From: Ahaetulla prasina
Taxonomy: Eukaryota > Chordata > Lepidosauria > Squamata > Colubridae
DNA length: 64,000 nucleotides
Assembly (NCBI RefSeq): GCF_028640845.1
Contig: NC_080543.1
Coordinates: forward strand, 10,045,459 to 10,109,458
Direction: 5' to 3'
In this document: in pieces, positions 22,028 to 33,317 of the stretch
Layout: each line of letters opens with the position of its first letter
Position numbering within the stretch: position 1 is the stretch's first letter
Made by a program: the position numbers and the translations under genes
Notes under the pieces: model-generated
Told to the model about the DNA's origin: nothing
Databases searched by the model: none
What the model saw: only the letters and a program-made list of their open reading frames with translations

Positions 22028-22380
22028 AGGTAAATGTAAAGGTTCCCCTCGCAGATATGTGTTAGTCGTTCCTGACTCTAGGGGGCGGTGCTCATCTCCG
22101 TTTCAAAGCTGAAGAGCCAGCGCTGTCCGAAGATGTCTCCGTGGTCCTGTGGCCGGCATGACTCAATGCCAAAGGGGCACGGAATGCTGTTATCTTCCCA
22201 CCAAAAGTGGTCTCTATTTTTCTACTTGCATTTTTTACGTGGTTTTGAACTGCTAGGTTGGCAGAAGCTGGGACAAGTAACGGGAGCTCACCCTGTCACA
22301 CAACAGCACTAGAATTCGAACTGCTGAGCTGCCGACCTTTCGATCGACAAGCTCAGCGTCTTAGCCACTGAGCCACCACA
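22028..22380 (-). mobile_element. Sauria-type SINE
   Basis: Same family as 14006-14373, tRNA-like head at the right (TTCGAACTGC, GCTCAGCGTCTTAGCC). A ~50-bp segment ending ACTTTCTCCACATA is present on both sides (about 21975-22028 and 22383-22430), longer than a normal SINE target duplication. Confidence 0.85.
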
Positions 22381-22429
22381 TCCAAAAAATGTAAGACGTG
22401 GTCTTATTTCCAGGCACTTTCTCCACATA

Positions 22430-22774
22430 TTTGAGTTAAAACGGCTGAGCAAGAGACCTTGGGTTATGCAATTCCTATGCAATGCAAGTAACTCCGAGTT
22501 ACAACGGTACGATGAATAATGCACAAGTGGAGACTTTCTGTTCTGACTGCCACAGATTTCTTGGGACACCAAATATATCAACGCACTCAAGCAGATTGCA
22601 ACACAGAACGGACAACAGCAGTGAACTGTGCTAGCATTCTTACACAGCACACGTTTGAGGATTCCAACTGTTTGTTCCTCTTTTGTTTGCCTCATTTGTA
22701 AGCTAAAGCGGAATGAACAGAACTTCTTTGAGAAAGCTTTCATTTATTTTTAATTAACACACCTAGCAGTCTTT
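22430..22774. other. No recognised feature
   Basis: Short chance frames only. Confidence 0.4.
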
Positions 22775-23553
22775 TTGAGGGGTTGACACAGAGAGGAGGG
22801 GGGTCAAGCTTTTTTCCAAAGCACCTGAAAGCCAGACAAGGAATAATGAATGGAAACTGACCAAGGAGAGTTTCAACCTAGAAATGAGGAGGAACTTTCT
22901 GACAGCGAGAACAACCAACCAATGGAGCAGAAGTTGCCTTCAGAAGTTGTGGGAGCTTCATCACTTGAGACTTTCAATGAAAGATTGGACTGCCATTTGT
23001 CAGAAATGGTGTAGGGCAGCGGTTCTCAACCTGTGGGTCGCAACCCTGTTGGGGGTCGAATGACGATTTGCCAGGGGTTGCCTAAGACCATCGGAAATAT
23101 GGGAAGTATACTTGCAAGTCGAAGAATCGCGCTCCAATGGTTGACTCCACAAGCCAGCTACAGGCTCTTCAAACCACTAGCCGAATTCAGCTTCAGACAC
23201 GATGAATTAAAAAAGAGAGAAATCTTTGCTCTGATATCTCCCTCTCACTCCCAATCACTAGCCTAATCTGGCTTCAAGCGCTATAAACTTAATAGGGGAG
23301 GAATCTCCCCTTTAACACCTCCGTCCTCAAGGCAATCGCAAGCAGATCGCTGGCCAATACGGCTTCAGGCACAATAAATTCAAAACGAAAATAATTTTAC
23401 AGTTGGGGTCGCCACATCGTGGGGAATTGTATTAAAGGGGTCACAGCACTATAAAGGTTGAGAACCACTGGTCTAGGGTCTCCTGCTTGAGCGGAGGGGG
23501 CCTGGACTAGATGACCTATAAGGTCCCTTCCAACTCTGCTGATCTGTCAAATG
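22775..23553 (+). mobile_element. CR1 3' end split by SPIN-like hAT
   Basis: 22775-23016 and 23479-23553 join into one CR1 3' end (GAAATGGTGTAGGG then TCTCCTGCTTGAGC). The insert is described separately. Confidence 0.9.
23017..23470 (+). mobile_element. SPIN-like non-autonomous hAT element, copy 1
   Basis: CAGCGGTTCTCAACCTGTGG at the left, GGTTGAGAACCACTG at the right. Contains CCTAAGACCATCGGAAATAT and, near the right, ATTGTATTAAAGGGGTC, both features I recall from the SPIN hAT family. Flanks GTGTAGGG/GTCTAGGG are an 8-bp duplication with central TA. 454 bp, no transposase. Confidence 0.8.
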
Positions 23554-23626
23554 CATAAAAAACACAACCTGTGAATTCCGCGCTTTGTCTCCACGCACTG
23601 ATCAAACAATCTAGAACAGGAGTAAC

Positions 23627-23712
23627 AGAATAATAGAATAACAGGTTTGGAAGGGACCTTGGAGGTCTTCTAGTCCATCCTTCTGCTCAAGCAGGAAACC
23701 CTATACCTGTGA
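23627..23712 (-). mobile_element. CR1 3' terminal fragment
   Basis: Minus-strand final ~85 bp (TTGGAGGTCTTCTAGTCCAT). Confidence 0.85.
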
Positions 23713-23895
23713 TGACGAATCTACACAACATGTGACACAGCTGGCATGCAAAGCCTTCTCTGCATCTTTTGCTGAGGATGAAGATTTTCCCAGACTTCAA
23801 AAGTGATTTTCCTACCTTTAAAAGGAAGCCAGGATTGAACTGAATAACTTTCAAAGTCTCTTCTATCTCTGTGATTCCACCCTTGCATCAATTAG

Positions 23896-24918
23896 AGGTA
23901 GACCTTGACTTACAACCATTCATTCAGCAAAAATCCGAAGTTACAACAACAGTGAAAAAAAGTTATGCTTATGACTGGTCCTCACACTCACTGCTGTAGT
24001 ATCTGCATGGTCATGTGATCAACATTTGGGCGCTTGGCAACCAACATATATTTATGATGCCCGCAGCATCCCAGGGTCACGTGATCACATTTGCAATCTT
24101 CCCAGCCAGCTTTCAACAAGCAAAGTCAATGGGGGAAGCTGGATTTGGTTAATGACCATGTGGTTCACTTAATAATTGCAGCATCTGCATTTCCTGTGTT
24201 GGATGAGGCGAGCACACCTTTCTCCTTCGGTCCTGGCCACTTTTTACAGAGGCACGATTGAGAGCGTTTTAACAAACTGCATCACTGTTTGGTTTGGTGG
24301 CCGCAGTGCCTCAGATAGAAAGTCCCTACAGAGAGTGGTGAGGACAGTGGAGACTATTATAGGAAGCTCACTTCCCATCATTCAGGATACTGCTTATAAG
24401 CACTATGTGGTTGGAGCTCAAAGCATTGCTGGAGACCCCACACACCCAGTTCTGTTGCTTCCCTCTGGGAGGAGGTTTTGAAGTATTTCTAGCAGGACTA
24501 CCTGTCTCTGTAACAACTTTGTTTCCTCGGCCATCTTTCTGGTTAACTTGCAAGATTCATTTTTCTCACCATGTACATGTATGCATCCAAACTAAACTGT
24601 GTTGTTTCTCCATGTCATATAATATATATGGGTATATGCATAATTTTTGTATTTATTTATTTATTCTGTCATGTTTATGTCATGTATATTGGAGGTGGTG
24701 ATCCTTTGAGAGCTGTATGCAATGAAATTTCAATTTAATGTATGCCAATTAGTATACATTCAAAGTGTCAATAAAGTTATTAGTCCAAGTCTGAGCAATT
24801 TGCTTAATTTGCTTCATGGCAGACAAGGTCATGAAATCAGGCGCGATTCACCCAACCACCTCCTTGCTGAACAATGGAAATTCTCGTCTCAGCTGTGGTC
24901 ATGAGTCGAGGGCTATCG
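23896..24918. mobile_element. Foldback DNA element split by an LINE
   Basis: Left half 23896-24181 (TAGACCTTGACTTACAACC) and right half 24786-24918 (GTCATGAGTCGAGGGCTATC) flank the LINE at 24182-24785. Confidence 0.6.
24182..24785 (+). mobile_element. CR1/L2-type LINE 3' end
   Basis: Frame 24176-24481 reads YRGTIESVLTNCITVWFGG, RKSLQRVVRTVETIIGSSLP and HPVLLLPSGRRF, an RT C-terminus related to but distinct from L3-CR1 (59794). Ends GTGTCAATAAAGTTATTAG. A second member is at 40365. Confidence 0.8.
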
Positions 24919-25031
24919 GTATAGAAACCAGTGACTTTCTGTCTTGTTTTTTTCAACCATTGACAAACTTTATTTCTATAGGTATTTCTTAAGTACCTTA
25001 ATTAGAGTAGAACAAAACAGAACAAAACAGA

Positions 25032-25760
25032 ACAGAACAGAATAACAGAGTTGGAAGGGACCTTGGAGGTCTTCTAGTCCAACCCCCTGCTTAGGCAGGA
25101 AACTCTACACTACTTCAGACAAATGGTTATCCAACATCTTCTTTAAAACTTCCAGTGTTGGACCATTCACAACTTCTGCAGGCAAGTTGTTCCACTGATT
25201 AATCGTTCTAACTGTCAGGAAATGTCTCCTTTGTTCTAGGTTGCTTCTCTCCTTGATGAGTTTTCACCTGCTGCTTCTTGTTCTGCCCTCAGGTGCTTTG
25301 GAGAATAGCTTGACTCCCTCTTCTTTGTGGCAGCGCCTGAGATATTGGAACAGTGCTATCAAGTCTCCCCTAGTCCTTCTTTTCCTTAAACTAGACATAC
25401 CCAGTTCCTGCAACCGTTCTTCATACATTTTAGCCTCCAGTCCCCTCATCAGCTTTGTTGCTCTTCTCTGCACTCTTTCTAGAGTCTCCACATCTTTATT
25501 ACATCGTAGCAACCAAAACTGAATACAGTATTCCAAGTGTGGCCTTACCAAGGCATTATAAAGCGGTATGAACACTTCACGTGATCTTGATTCTATCCCT
25601 CTGTTTATGCAGCCCAGAACTGTGTTGGCTTTTTTGGCAGCTCCTGCACACGGCTGGCTCATATTTAAATGGTTGTCCACTAGGACTCCAAGATCCCTCT
25701 CACAGTTACTACTATTGAGCAAGGTACCACCTATACGGTACCTGTGCCTTTTGTTGTTGT
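25032..25760 (-). mobile_element. CR1 LINE, 3' 730 bp
   Basis: Minus strand from the DLGVLVD block to the 3' end, with a (GTT) stretch at its 5' side. Followed by nothing recognisable to 26480. Confidence 0.93.
25264..25722 (-). pseudogene. CR1 RT C-terminal ORF remnant
   Basis: 152 open codons: [46 protein letters not shown], ending in a stop before the 3' UTR. Lacks all catalytic motifs. Confidence 0.9.
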
Positions 25761-25799
25761 TGTTGTTTTGCCTAAATATAGAACCTTACATTCCCAAGC

Positions 25800-26480
25800 C
25801 GTATTGAGTAACGATGAACCTTGGGAGCTCTTTTCAAATTGCCGAGCGATATAGCTTAATTCGTTTTATATTGTTTTGTTCGTTGCTTGATTACGTTTCT
25901 TACCTGCCTTCGGGCTCTCATTTTGGAATCAATAAATAAATTGTTGCTTGAATCTCCCCCCCTCCCCCCAGTGATAAATAGCGAATCTGAAGAATCACCT
26001 GGCTGTTTTGTTTTCCCTTTGGGTTTGTCCATCTTCGGTAACTGCTCTGACAACAACTGCATAGCATCTTCACTTGGCGGTATTTTATGTGTTGTAGATT
26101 TTGCACAGCCTCTCTTTTGGAATAGTTCTTAACTACGGGGTGGCCTAGGAGCCTGTTGTTGTTTTTTTTCCCCTCATTTAAGACAAGATTGACAGAGAAG
26201 CTGGATTAAAGGCAGTGGGTTTCAAACAGAGCTGACATGACTAATCACCTCCCCTGAGAATTGAAGGATCCTTCATCGGCTGCAGTGTTTAAGGCTACAC
26301 AACCGCGATAGTTAAATGTTTTCTTTGTCCTGTCATGGATTAAAGAAGATGGGAAGAATCCTAGTGGAAAGAGATTTCCCTAATGGAAAATCCTGTTTCA
26401 CATATGCAGCTGAAAATGTACGTTGGAGCAAAAATGTGGTTGCATCTCAAAAACAGATGCATGCATATACCTTTAGCATC
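25800..26480. other. No recognised feature
   Basis: Unique-looking sequence; short open frames without domain signatures. Confidence 0.4.
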
Positions 26481-26489
26481 TATTATAAC

Positions 26490-26705
26490 TAGGATAGGAT
26501 AGGATAGGATAGGATAGAATAGAATAGAATAGAATAGAATAGAATAGAATAGAATAGAATAGAATAGAATAGAATAGAATAGGAATTTTTTATTGGCCAC
26601 GTGTGATTGGACACACAAGGAATTTGTCTTGGTGCGTATGCTCTCGAAGTACATAAAAGACAAGATACCTTCATCAAGGTACAACACTTACAACACTTAA
26701 TGAAA
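26490..26705 (-). mobile_element. L3-CR1 terminus with (AGAAT)n/(AGGAT)n tail
   Basis: Body 26582-26705, tail 26490-26581 beginning as AGGAT units and becoming AGAAT. Confidence 0.9.
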
Positions 26706-26708
26706 TGA

Positions 26709-27066
26709 GTAGTAGCAATAGCAGTAGCACTTAGATTTATGTACTGCTTCACCAGAGGTGGGCATCACATAATGTAACAACCGGTTCGGCCAGCACCGAA
26801 AATGTGCACGCACACCTTCTGCACATGAGCAGGCTTTCCGCGCATGCACGCGGCTTTAAAAACACGGCGATATAGGACAGCATAGATCAGTTTGCCCGAA
26901 CCGGTTTTTAACTGGAAGCAGTCCATCTCTGGGCTTCACAGTGCATTACAGCTCTCTCTAAGAGGTTTGCAGAGTCAGCCTTTCGTCACCAACAATCTGG
27001 GTCCTCATTTAACTGACCACGGAAGGCTGGAAGGCTGAGTCAGCCTTGATCTGGTAAAGACCAAAT
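26709..27066 (-). mobile_element. tRNA/CORE-type SINE with MITE inside
   Basis: Minus-strand SINE body (CAATCTGGGTCCTCATTTA, GCTGAGTCAGCC). Split at 26753-26931 by a GTGG-type MITE flanked by TGCTTCAC/GGCTTCAC. Confidence 0.7.
26753..26931. mobile_element. hAT-like MITE with ACCGGTT motifs
   Basis: CAGAGGTGGGCATC...CAGTCCATCTCTG with 7-of-8 flank match; contains ACAACCGGTTCGGCC and GAACCGGTTTTTAAC. Confidence 0.75.
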
Positions 27067-27224
27067 GATCCCACTACGAATTGCTCTATTTCTTATTTCA
27101 GAATCTGCCCAGTTGGTGACCATACGGAAAGGTTTACATCTCAGGGACTTTAGTAACTTGCACCCAAATACAGACCAAACAAACCATCGCTTTTTCGGCC
27201 TCATTACCGTGATGTTACCTTGAA

Positions 27225-27705
27225 CTTCCTTCCTTCCTTCCTTCCTTCCTTCCTTCCTCCCTCCCTCCCTCCCTCCCTTTCTCTCTTTTTTCCGTCCTTC
27301 CTCCCTTTTTTATCCTCCCTTTTTCTTTCCCCTCTCTTTTTCTCCTTTCTACCCTCTCCCCATTCCCATCCTTCCTCCTTCCCTCCCTCTCTCTTTTTCT
27401 TCCTTCCTTCCCTTCCTCCCCTCTTTCCTTCTTTCTTTCTCTCGCTTTCTTCCTTTCTTCCTTCTTTCCTCCCTCCCTTTCGCTCTCTTTTTCCATCCTT
27501 CCTCCCTTACCCTTTCTTTTCATCCCTCCCTCCATTTTTATCCTTTTTTTCTTCCCCTCTTTTTTCTTCTTTCTGCTCTCTCCCTTCCCGTTTCTCCTTC
27601 CTTGCTTCCTCCCTGCCTCTCTCTTTTTATTCCCTCCCTCCCTCTCTCCCTCCCTCCCTCCTTCCCTCCCTTCTCTCTCTCTCTCTCTTTCTTTCCTTTT
27701 TTCTC
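27225..27705. repeat. Pyrimidine-rich CCTT/CCCT/CTTT tract
   Basis: ~480 bp almost without purines on the plus strand. Both strands give long open frames of F/P/S/L or K/E/R/G that have no coding meaning. Confidence 0.95.
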
Positions 27706-28014
27706 AAATTTATACAGCCATCCATCTCATGAAAAGTGACTCTGGGTGGCATACAATAATCAAATAAAACAATAAATAATTTGTATCCAGCTCATGCATC
27801 CATCCTTAGTCGTAGTGGTGTTGAAATAGTACTTTTTTTTTATTCCAACACCTTCCAGATGAGCTTCACAATGTGTAAAATGTGTTAGACTTTGTCATCC
27901 ATTTCCTCAGAGGAAAACAAGTGCAATGCTTTGAATCAAAAAGATAGATGCAAAATAGGGATCAGCAATGGTGACAACCGAATTTCATGCCAGCATAGCC
28001 TTCTTTTGAAGCAG

Positions 28015-28272
28015 TGCTTCCCAATCTTAGCCATTTTAAGAGGTGTGGACTTCAACTCCTGGATTACACCAGCTAGCATTCTTAAAGTACCTGAGGCTGG
28101 GGGAAACTGTGCTAAAAGATGGATTGAAAGCTCCTCAACTCAGCCATGGTAAAAATCCTTAAAACAGGGGTCTCCAACCCTGGCAACTTTGTGGACTTCA
28201 ATTCCCCCCAATAGCTGGCTGGGGAATTCTGGGAGATTTGACGTCCAGAGGTCTTAAAGTTGCCAAGGTTGG
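28015..28272. mobile_element. Two decayed palindromic MITEs
   Basis: 28015-28118 (GTGCTTCCCAATCTTAGCC type) and 28165-28272 (GGGGTCTCCAACC type, right end lost at the CR1 junction). Confidence 0.6.
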
Positions 28273-28519
28273 ATAACAGAATAACGGACTTGGGAGGGAC
28301 TTAAGATTCTTCTAGTTCAAACCCCTGCTTAGGCAGGAGACCCTATACCATTTCAGACAAATGGTTATCCAACCTCTTTTATAAAACTCCAGTGTTGGAG
28401 CATCCATAACATCTGGAGGTAAGTCGTTCCACTGATTTAATTGTTCTAAATGTCAAGAAATTTCTCCTTAGTTCTAGGTTGCTTCTCTTCTTGATTAGTT
28501 TCCATCCATTGTTTCTTGT

Positions 28520-28637
28520 CCTGTAAATGTTGTACCTTGATGAACATATCTTTTCTGTTATGTACACTGAGAGCATATGCACCAAGACAAATTCCTTGTG
28601 TGTCCAATCACACTTGGCCAATAAAATTCTATTCTTC
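28520..28637 (+). mobile_element. L3-CR1 3' end inserted in CR1, short tail
   Basis: 118 bp of LINE 3' end (TGCACCAAGACAAATTCC, ACACTTGGCCAATAAA) with only ~1 tail unit. Confidence 0.88.
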
Positions 28638-28714
28638 AGGTGCTTTGGAGAATAGCTTGACTCCCTCTTCTTTGTGGCAGCCACGAGATATTGGAACACT
28701 GCTATCATGTCATT

Positions 28715-28850
28715 ACACTGAGAGCATATGCACCAAGACAAATTCCTTGTGTGTCCAATCACACTTGGCCAATAAAAATTCTATTCTATTCTATTCTATT
28801 CTATTCTATTCTATTCTATTCTATTCTATTCTATTCTATTCTATTCTATG
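28715..28850 (+). mobile_element. L3-CR1 3' end inserted in CR1, long tail
   Basis: ~60 bp of LINE 3' end plus about 14 TTCTA units. Compared with the neighbour at 28520, tail length differs about tenfold. Confidence 0.9.
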
Positions 28851-29208
28851 TCTCCCCTAGTCCTTCTTTTTATTAAACTAGACATACCCAGTTCCTGCAA
28901 CCGTTCTTCATATGTTTTAGCCTCCAGTCCCCTAATCATCTTGGTTGCTCTTCTCTGCACTCTTTCTAGAGTCTCAGCATCTTTTTTACATTGTGGCGAC
29001 CAAAACTGAATGCAGTATTCCAAGTGTGGCCTTACCAAGGCATTATAAAGTGGCACTAACACTTCACGTGATCTTGATTCTATCCCTCTGTTTATGCAGC
29101 CCAGAACTGTGTTGGCTTTTTTAGCAGCTGCTGCACACTGCTGGCTCATATCTAAATGGTTGTCCACTAGGACTCCAAGATCCCTCTCACAGGTACTACT
29201 GTAGTTGT

Positions 29209-29482
29209 GGGTGTTCCAACACTGGAGATTTTTAAAAGGATATTAGATAACCATTTGTCTGAAGTGGTGTAGGGTTTCCTTCCTAAGCAGAGGGTTGGAC
29301 TAGAACAGGGGTCTCCAACCTTGGCAACTTTAGACTTGTGGACTTCAACTCCCAGAGTTCCTCAGCCAGCAAAGCTGGCTGAGGAATTCCGGGAGTTGAA
29401 GTCCACAAGTCTTAAAGTGTCTGAGGTTGGAGACCCCTGGACTAGAAGACCTCCAAGGTCCCTTCCAACTCTATTACTCTAT
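29209..29482 (+). mobile_element. CR1 3' end split by palindromic MITE
   Basis: Pieces 29209-29305 and 29440-29482 form one CR1 end; it meets the preceding minus-strand CR1 tail to tail. Confidence 0.88.
29306..29439. mobile_element. Palindromic hAT-like MITE, perfect target duplication
   Basis: GGGGTCTCCAACC family, flanked on both sides by GACTAGAA. Arms pair over ~60 bp. Confidence 0.93.
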
Positions 29483-30260
29483 ATTTTGTCCACTAGGGCA
29501 TCAAGATCCCTTAAATAGCCTTGCCCTAAGAGACCTCATCAGTTTTCTGCAGAAACTTATGCCCAAACTCAAAATTGAGGGGTTTTTTTTAGCCTTCCCC
29601 CTGATTCCTTAGTTTTCAAAACTTGTAATTTCTGCAAATCTTGCGGAGTAAGTTAGGGTGTTAATGCCACATCTCCAGTCTTAGATTGCCCAGACTCCAA
29701 AGCCAGGAAGAAACTGTAATCCCAAATTAAACGGAGTTTGCACCGTCCGTATATTTATGCATGAGTTTCGAATTACCTCACGGAAATTAAAGTGATATTT
29801 AAAGGTTAATTCTTTTCAATCATTAAGCCATCGAAGGCATTTACAATAAATAACTGTTTCTAAAAATTAAAAGAGGCAATTATCTTTCTCCGGCAAGGGT
29901 GAAGGTTGAGAAGGAAGCAGTCGTCCTTATTTTCCAGTTGGTAATTTAGTTTTTTAAGCAGTTTATTTATTCCAGAGAGGTGGAGGAAAGGTTGCTTTGC
30001 TGGAGGAGATAAAAACTCCACTCAAACTTTTCTGAGGACCACAGGTTTTCTAGCACCAGCGGAAACTGTTCAGGGATAAACTAGTTGATGCAAATAAAAT
30101 ATACAAAGCGTGTCAAAGACTCTTGGACTTGGGACCTGCTTTAAGATTGAGAAGGCAAAAATTGTCCAGCTTTCTGAGCAAAATGACATATCTTCAAGTT
30201 GGGGCTGAATCATTCCTGTCTGATTTTTAATTGAAGGCAGGCATTCTATTCATTATAGAA
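29483..30260. other. Unique AT-rich stretch, candidate conserved non-coding
   Basis: No repeat recognised. 29740-29905 is homogeneous AT-rich sequence with TTTATGCATGAG and TTAAAGGTTAATT motifs and no decay pattern. Function unknown; the suggestion of constraint is inference. Confidence 0.3.
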
Positions 30261-30261
30261 A

Positions 30262-30618
30262 CACGGTGGCTCAGGGGCTAGGACATTGAGCTTGTCGATC
30301 GAAGGGTCGGCAGCTCAGCGGTTCGAATCCCTAGTGCTACCGTGTAACGGGGTGAGCTCCCGTTACTTGTCCCAGCTTTTGCTAGCCTAGCAGTTCGAAA
30401 GCATGTAAAAATGCAAGTAGAAAAAATAGGGACCACTTTGGTGGGAAGATAAGAGCATTCTGTGCGCCTTTGGCGTTGAGTCATGCCGGCCACATGACCA
30501 CGGAGACATCTTCAGACAGCGCTGGCTCTTCGGCTTTGAAACGGAGATGAGCGCCGCCCCCTAGAGTCGGGAACGACTAGCACATATGTGCGAGGGGACC
30601 TTTACCTTTACCTTTATT
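30262..30618 (+). mobile_element. Sauria-type SINE, plus strand
   Basis: Head GGTGGCTCAGGGGCTAGGAC (A box) and GCGGTTCGAATCCCTAG (B box), body with GCCGGCCACATGACCACGG, end CCTTTACCTTTACCTTTA. The best-oriented copy for reading the family. Confidence 0.9.
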
Positions 30619-30678
30619 CTATTCATCAGTACAGCTGGCTGGGGAATTCTGGGAGTTGAAGCCCACACATTTTCAAGG

Positions 30679-31217
30679 TGTTGTGACCCAGGCACAAGTA
30701 GGTAGTAAGAAACTCAGTGAGTGAAAAAACAAACAAACTTTATTCGAACAGCTGAGAATTACTTCATTCCCAGCGTAGTTCAACTAAATTAAAGCAAATT
30801 CCTCCCAACACAAATTCCTCAGTCCTATCGCAAACCTTGGTCCAATTAGGCAAACTACCAAAGGCCTTTCTAGGCACACGTTCAGAAGTCACTGATACAA
30901 AAATAAATGCAAGAAGATGAAGCTACCGATGTTGTTTTCCGGCAAAGCCCAAATGCCGTTGCTGGTCTGTTTTAAGCCTTATGGGAGGGGCCACTCATCT
31001 CTTGGCCCGACTCCTGAATCGTCCTCTCTGCTTGAGCTGCTCTTGCCTTCTGGCAGCTCTTCTCATGCGTGCATTAGGAACAGGCTCCTCCTGTTCCTCT
31101 GCCTCACTACTATCAAGTCTCTGGAGGCTCTGGAGTCCGCACCTCACTCTGCAATGGCCCTGGCCCCACCTCAGCCTCATTGCTGTCCGACTCCGCAGCT
31201 GCTGGCGGACCGCAACA
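30679..31217 (-). mobile_element. Solo LTR family B
   Basis: Plus strand TGTTGTGACC...ACCGCAACA. Minus-strand AATAAAG near 30745 gives orientation. No matching 5-bp flank, so one edge may be damaged. Confidence 0.7.
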
Positions 31218-31291
31218 GTGGCTCAGGCTCTTAAGTAGGGCTTATTTTGGGGGTAGGGCTTATATTAGCTGCACACGTAAAACTTGCTAGG

Positions 31292-31813
31292 TGTTGTGTC
31301 TTGCCCGCCCTCAGAGCAGCCGGGGCCTTCTTACCTGCTCCCCAACACTGAGGAATGTATGCCTTCCGGCCCAAGTCCTGGCTCCATGCCCCCACAAACT
31401 GCAGAAGAAGGAGCATCTCCCTGCCCCAGCCCTGACTCCATGCCCAGGCAAACGGAGCAGCTAGACCCCTCCCCCTCCTCCACAGCAGGTGAGCCTGAGG
31501 AGGGTTTACTCCCAAGAACAGCTGATTGGAGTGACCCTCGCATCAGAAGATTGGAGAGGCGGAGGCAACAGAGGGAAGGGAGGGGCAGGCCTTAATGAGT
31601 GCTGAGTCATGGAGCCACACCCCATGGCCTATATAAAGGAGCTACTTTCTGGCAGTCTCTGAGTCAGGCAAAAGTCGAACTTATCTTGCTGAAGTCACTT
31701 ACTGGTCTCCTGCCTGCTCTGAGGACTTTGCTAGGACTTTGGGCAGAGCTACAGAGGCAAGCCTGATTCGGATTTCCCGGACCCAGCCGTCAGCGGAGGA
31801 GTGGGACATGACA
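31292..31813 (+). mobile_element. Solo LTR family A, 522 bp
   Basis: TGTTGTGTC...GACATGACA, with 5-bp flanks CTAGG/TTAGG. TATATAAAGG at 31630-31639. No second LTR or internal region, so it arose by LTR-LTR recombination. Confidence 0.85.
31630..31639 (+). promoter_or_regulatory. LTR-A TATA box
   Basis: TATATAAAGG, same relative position as in the other family A copies. Confidence 0.65.
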
Positions 31814-31869
31814 TTAGGGCTTATTTTTGGGATGTCTTTTTTAGGGAAAACAAGAGTATTAAAACCACT

Positions 31870-32490
31870 CCAACTTGTTGGCTTCCTGTTCTAAGCCATA
31901 CAGCACTGCCAGCTTCATGAAGGCAAGATGCACTACTGAGAAAAAATTATGAACAACTCATTCCTATTGGGGCATGTCTAGCCCTTCCTCAGTTATCAGC
32001 CAGAAGACACAAATCCAGAAAGCTTCCATTGGCATCTGCACAACATCTGCTGAACAACTTTTAAAAAGTTTTTTTAAAAAAAGAAGAAGAAGGATCAGCA
32101 ACCGCTTTTTTCAACACATAAAGGTGCATAAAGCTCATTCACAAGGAATACTTCAAACATATGGTGGGAGATTTCAGCCGGCTTTGGGGAGAGCTACTCC
32201 ACCTTAGAAGTAGCAATTATTAAGGGATTTTTCTCAAGGCTTCCTACTCTGCTGCTATCTTATTGCTCTGCAAACAATAGGGCAAACAATTTAGACTTAC
32301 CCCTTGTTCTGAGTGCACCTAGCAGCTAACCACTTCAATATCATTTGAAGTGCTCCTTGGATTGAAAACAAAGATTGATATTGGACAAACAATATAGCTT
32401 GTCTCTCCAATACGGCATGGTCTTTAGTTATCTTACCTCTAGGTCAGTGGCATTCGAGCGATCGCTTAGCTTTCTGTCACTTAGATTTCC
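31870..32490. other. No recognised feature
   Basis: Nothing recognisable until a short CR1 scrap at 32495-32600. Confidence 0.4.
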
Positions 32491-32494
32491 AAAT

Positions 32495-33150
32495 CAACAG
32501 AGGGGCAGGGCAAGAAGTAACCGGTGGAAGCTTGTTAAAGAGAGACCCAATCTAGTAATGAGATATTTTCTGAAAGTGAGAACTATGGAACAGTTTGTTG
32601 AGAGGTGGGATCAAGCAATCCAGCAAGTTCTGACAGGTTCTGGAGAACCGGTAGTGGAAATTTTGAGTAGTTTGGAGAACCGGCAGCTACTACCTCTGGC
32701 TGGGAATGGGGATTTTGTAGTATCCTTCCCCTGGAGTGGGGTGGGAATGGAGATTTTGCAGTATCCTTCATCTGCGATGCCCACCAAGCCATGTCCACCA
32801 AGCCACGCCCACAGGATCGGTAGTAAAAAAAAATTGAGTTTCATCACTGAGTGGGATTCTACCGGTTCGATCCGGTTCAAGTGAACCGGTAGCTCTGACG
32901 ATCAGCTGGGAACGAACCGGTTCGCTCCGATGATCAGGTGGTCCCACCCCTGCGCTTTACTGACTATATCCTCTCAGCTGATTCGCATGGCAGAACGGAT
33001 TGCCGCAGCTCAGATGCGATACTCCCCAGCAGTAACGCAGTAGGTAAATTTTCATAAAACTGTGCACGTACGCATAGCATGCGTCACACACAAAGCGTGC
33101 AATCACCGAACCGGTTGTTAAACTGGCAGGATCCCACCGCTGAGTTTGTT
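32495..33150. mobile_element. CR1 scrap plus two decayed hAT-like MITEs
   Basis: 32495-32600 CR1 plus-strand RT end; 32601-32848 a GTGAAATCC-family member (ends decayed); 32855-33148 an ACCGGTTCG-rich relative. Confidence 0.6.
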
Positions 33151-33317
33151 TCCCAGGATTGTGGGTGTTCCATTACATTAAATATAGACTGGACAACCAT
33201 TTGTCATGATGTTGGCACAGTAGTTAAGCAGTGTAGTAGCACAGTGACAAACTCAGCATTTAAACCACTGAGCCATTGCAACCCACAATTTTTACAAATC
33301 TTTTGATTTAAAATCAA

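Larger units (their letters stand above)
28273..29205 (-). mobile_element. CR1 LINE with two L3-CR1 insertions
   Basis: CR1 runs on the minus strand from 29205 to 28273. L3-CR1 3' ends on the plus strand interrupt it at 28520-28637 and 28715-28850. Removing them restores CR1 phrases (TGTCCTG / TTCAGGTGC; ATCATGTC / TCCCCTAGTCC). Long frame 28841-29167 is its RT C-terminus. Confidence 0.9.
31218..31862. mobile_element. MITE remnant with GGGCTTATTTTGGGG blocks, holding LTR-A
   Basis: 31218-31291 and 31814-31862 belong to the CTGTTTCCCC-ended MITE family seen at 20150. The LTR-A copy fills the middle. Confidence 0.5.

Noticed and set aside
27225..27705. CRISPR-like regular repetition in microsatellites
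   Set aside because: Short direct repeats without unique spacers; eukaryotic context.
27215..27732. 170-aa F/P/S-rich and 106-aa K/E/R-rich frames
   Set aside because: Opposite strands of one pyrimidine tract; compositional artefact.
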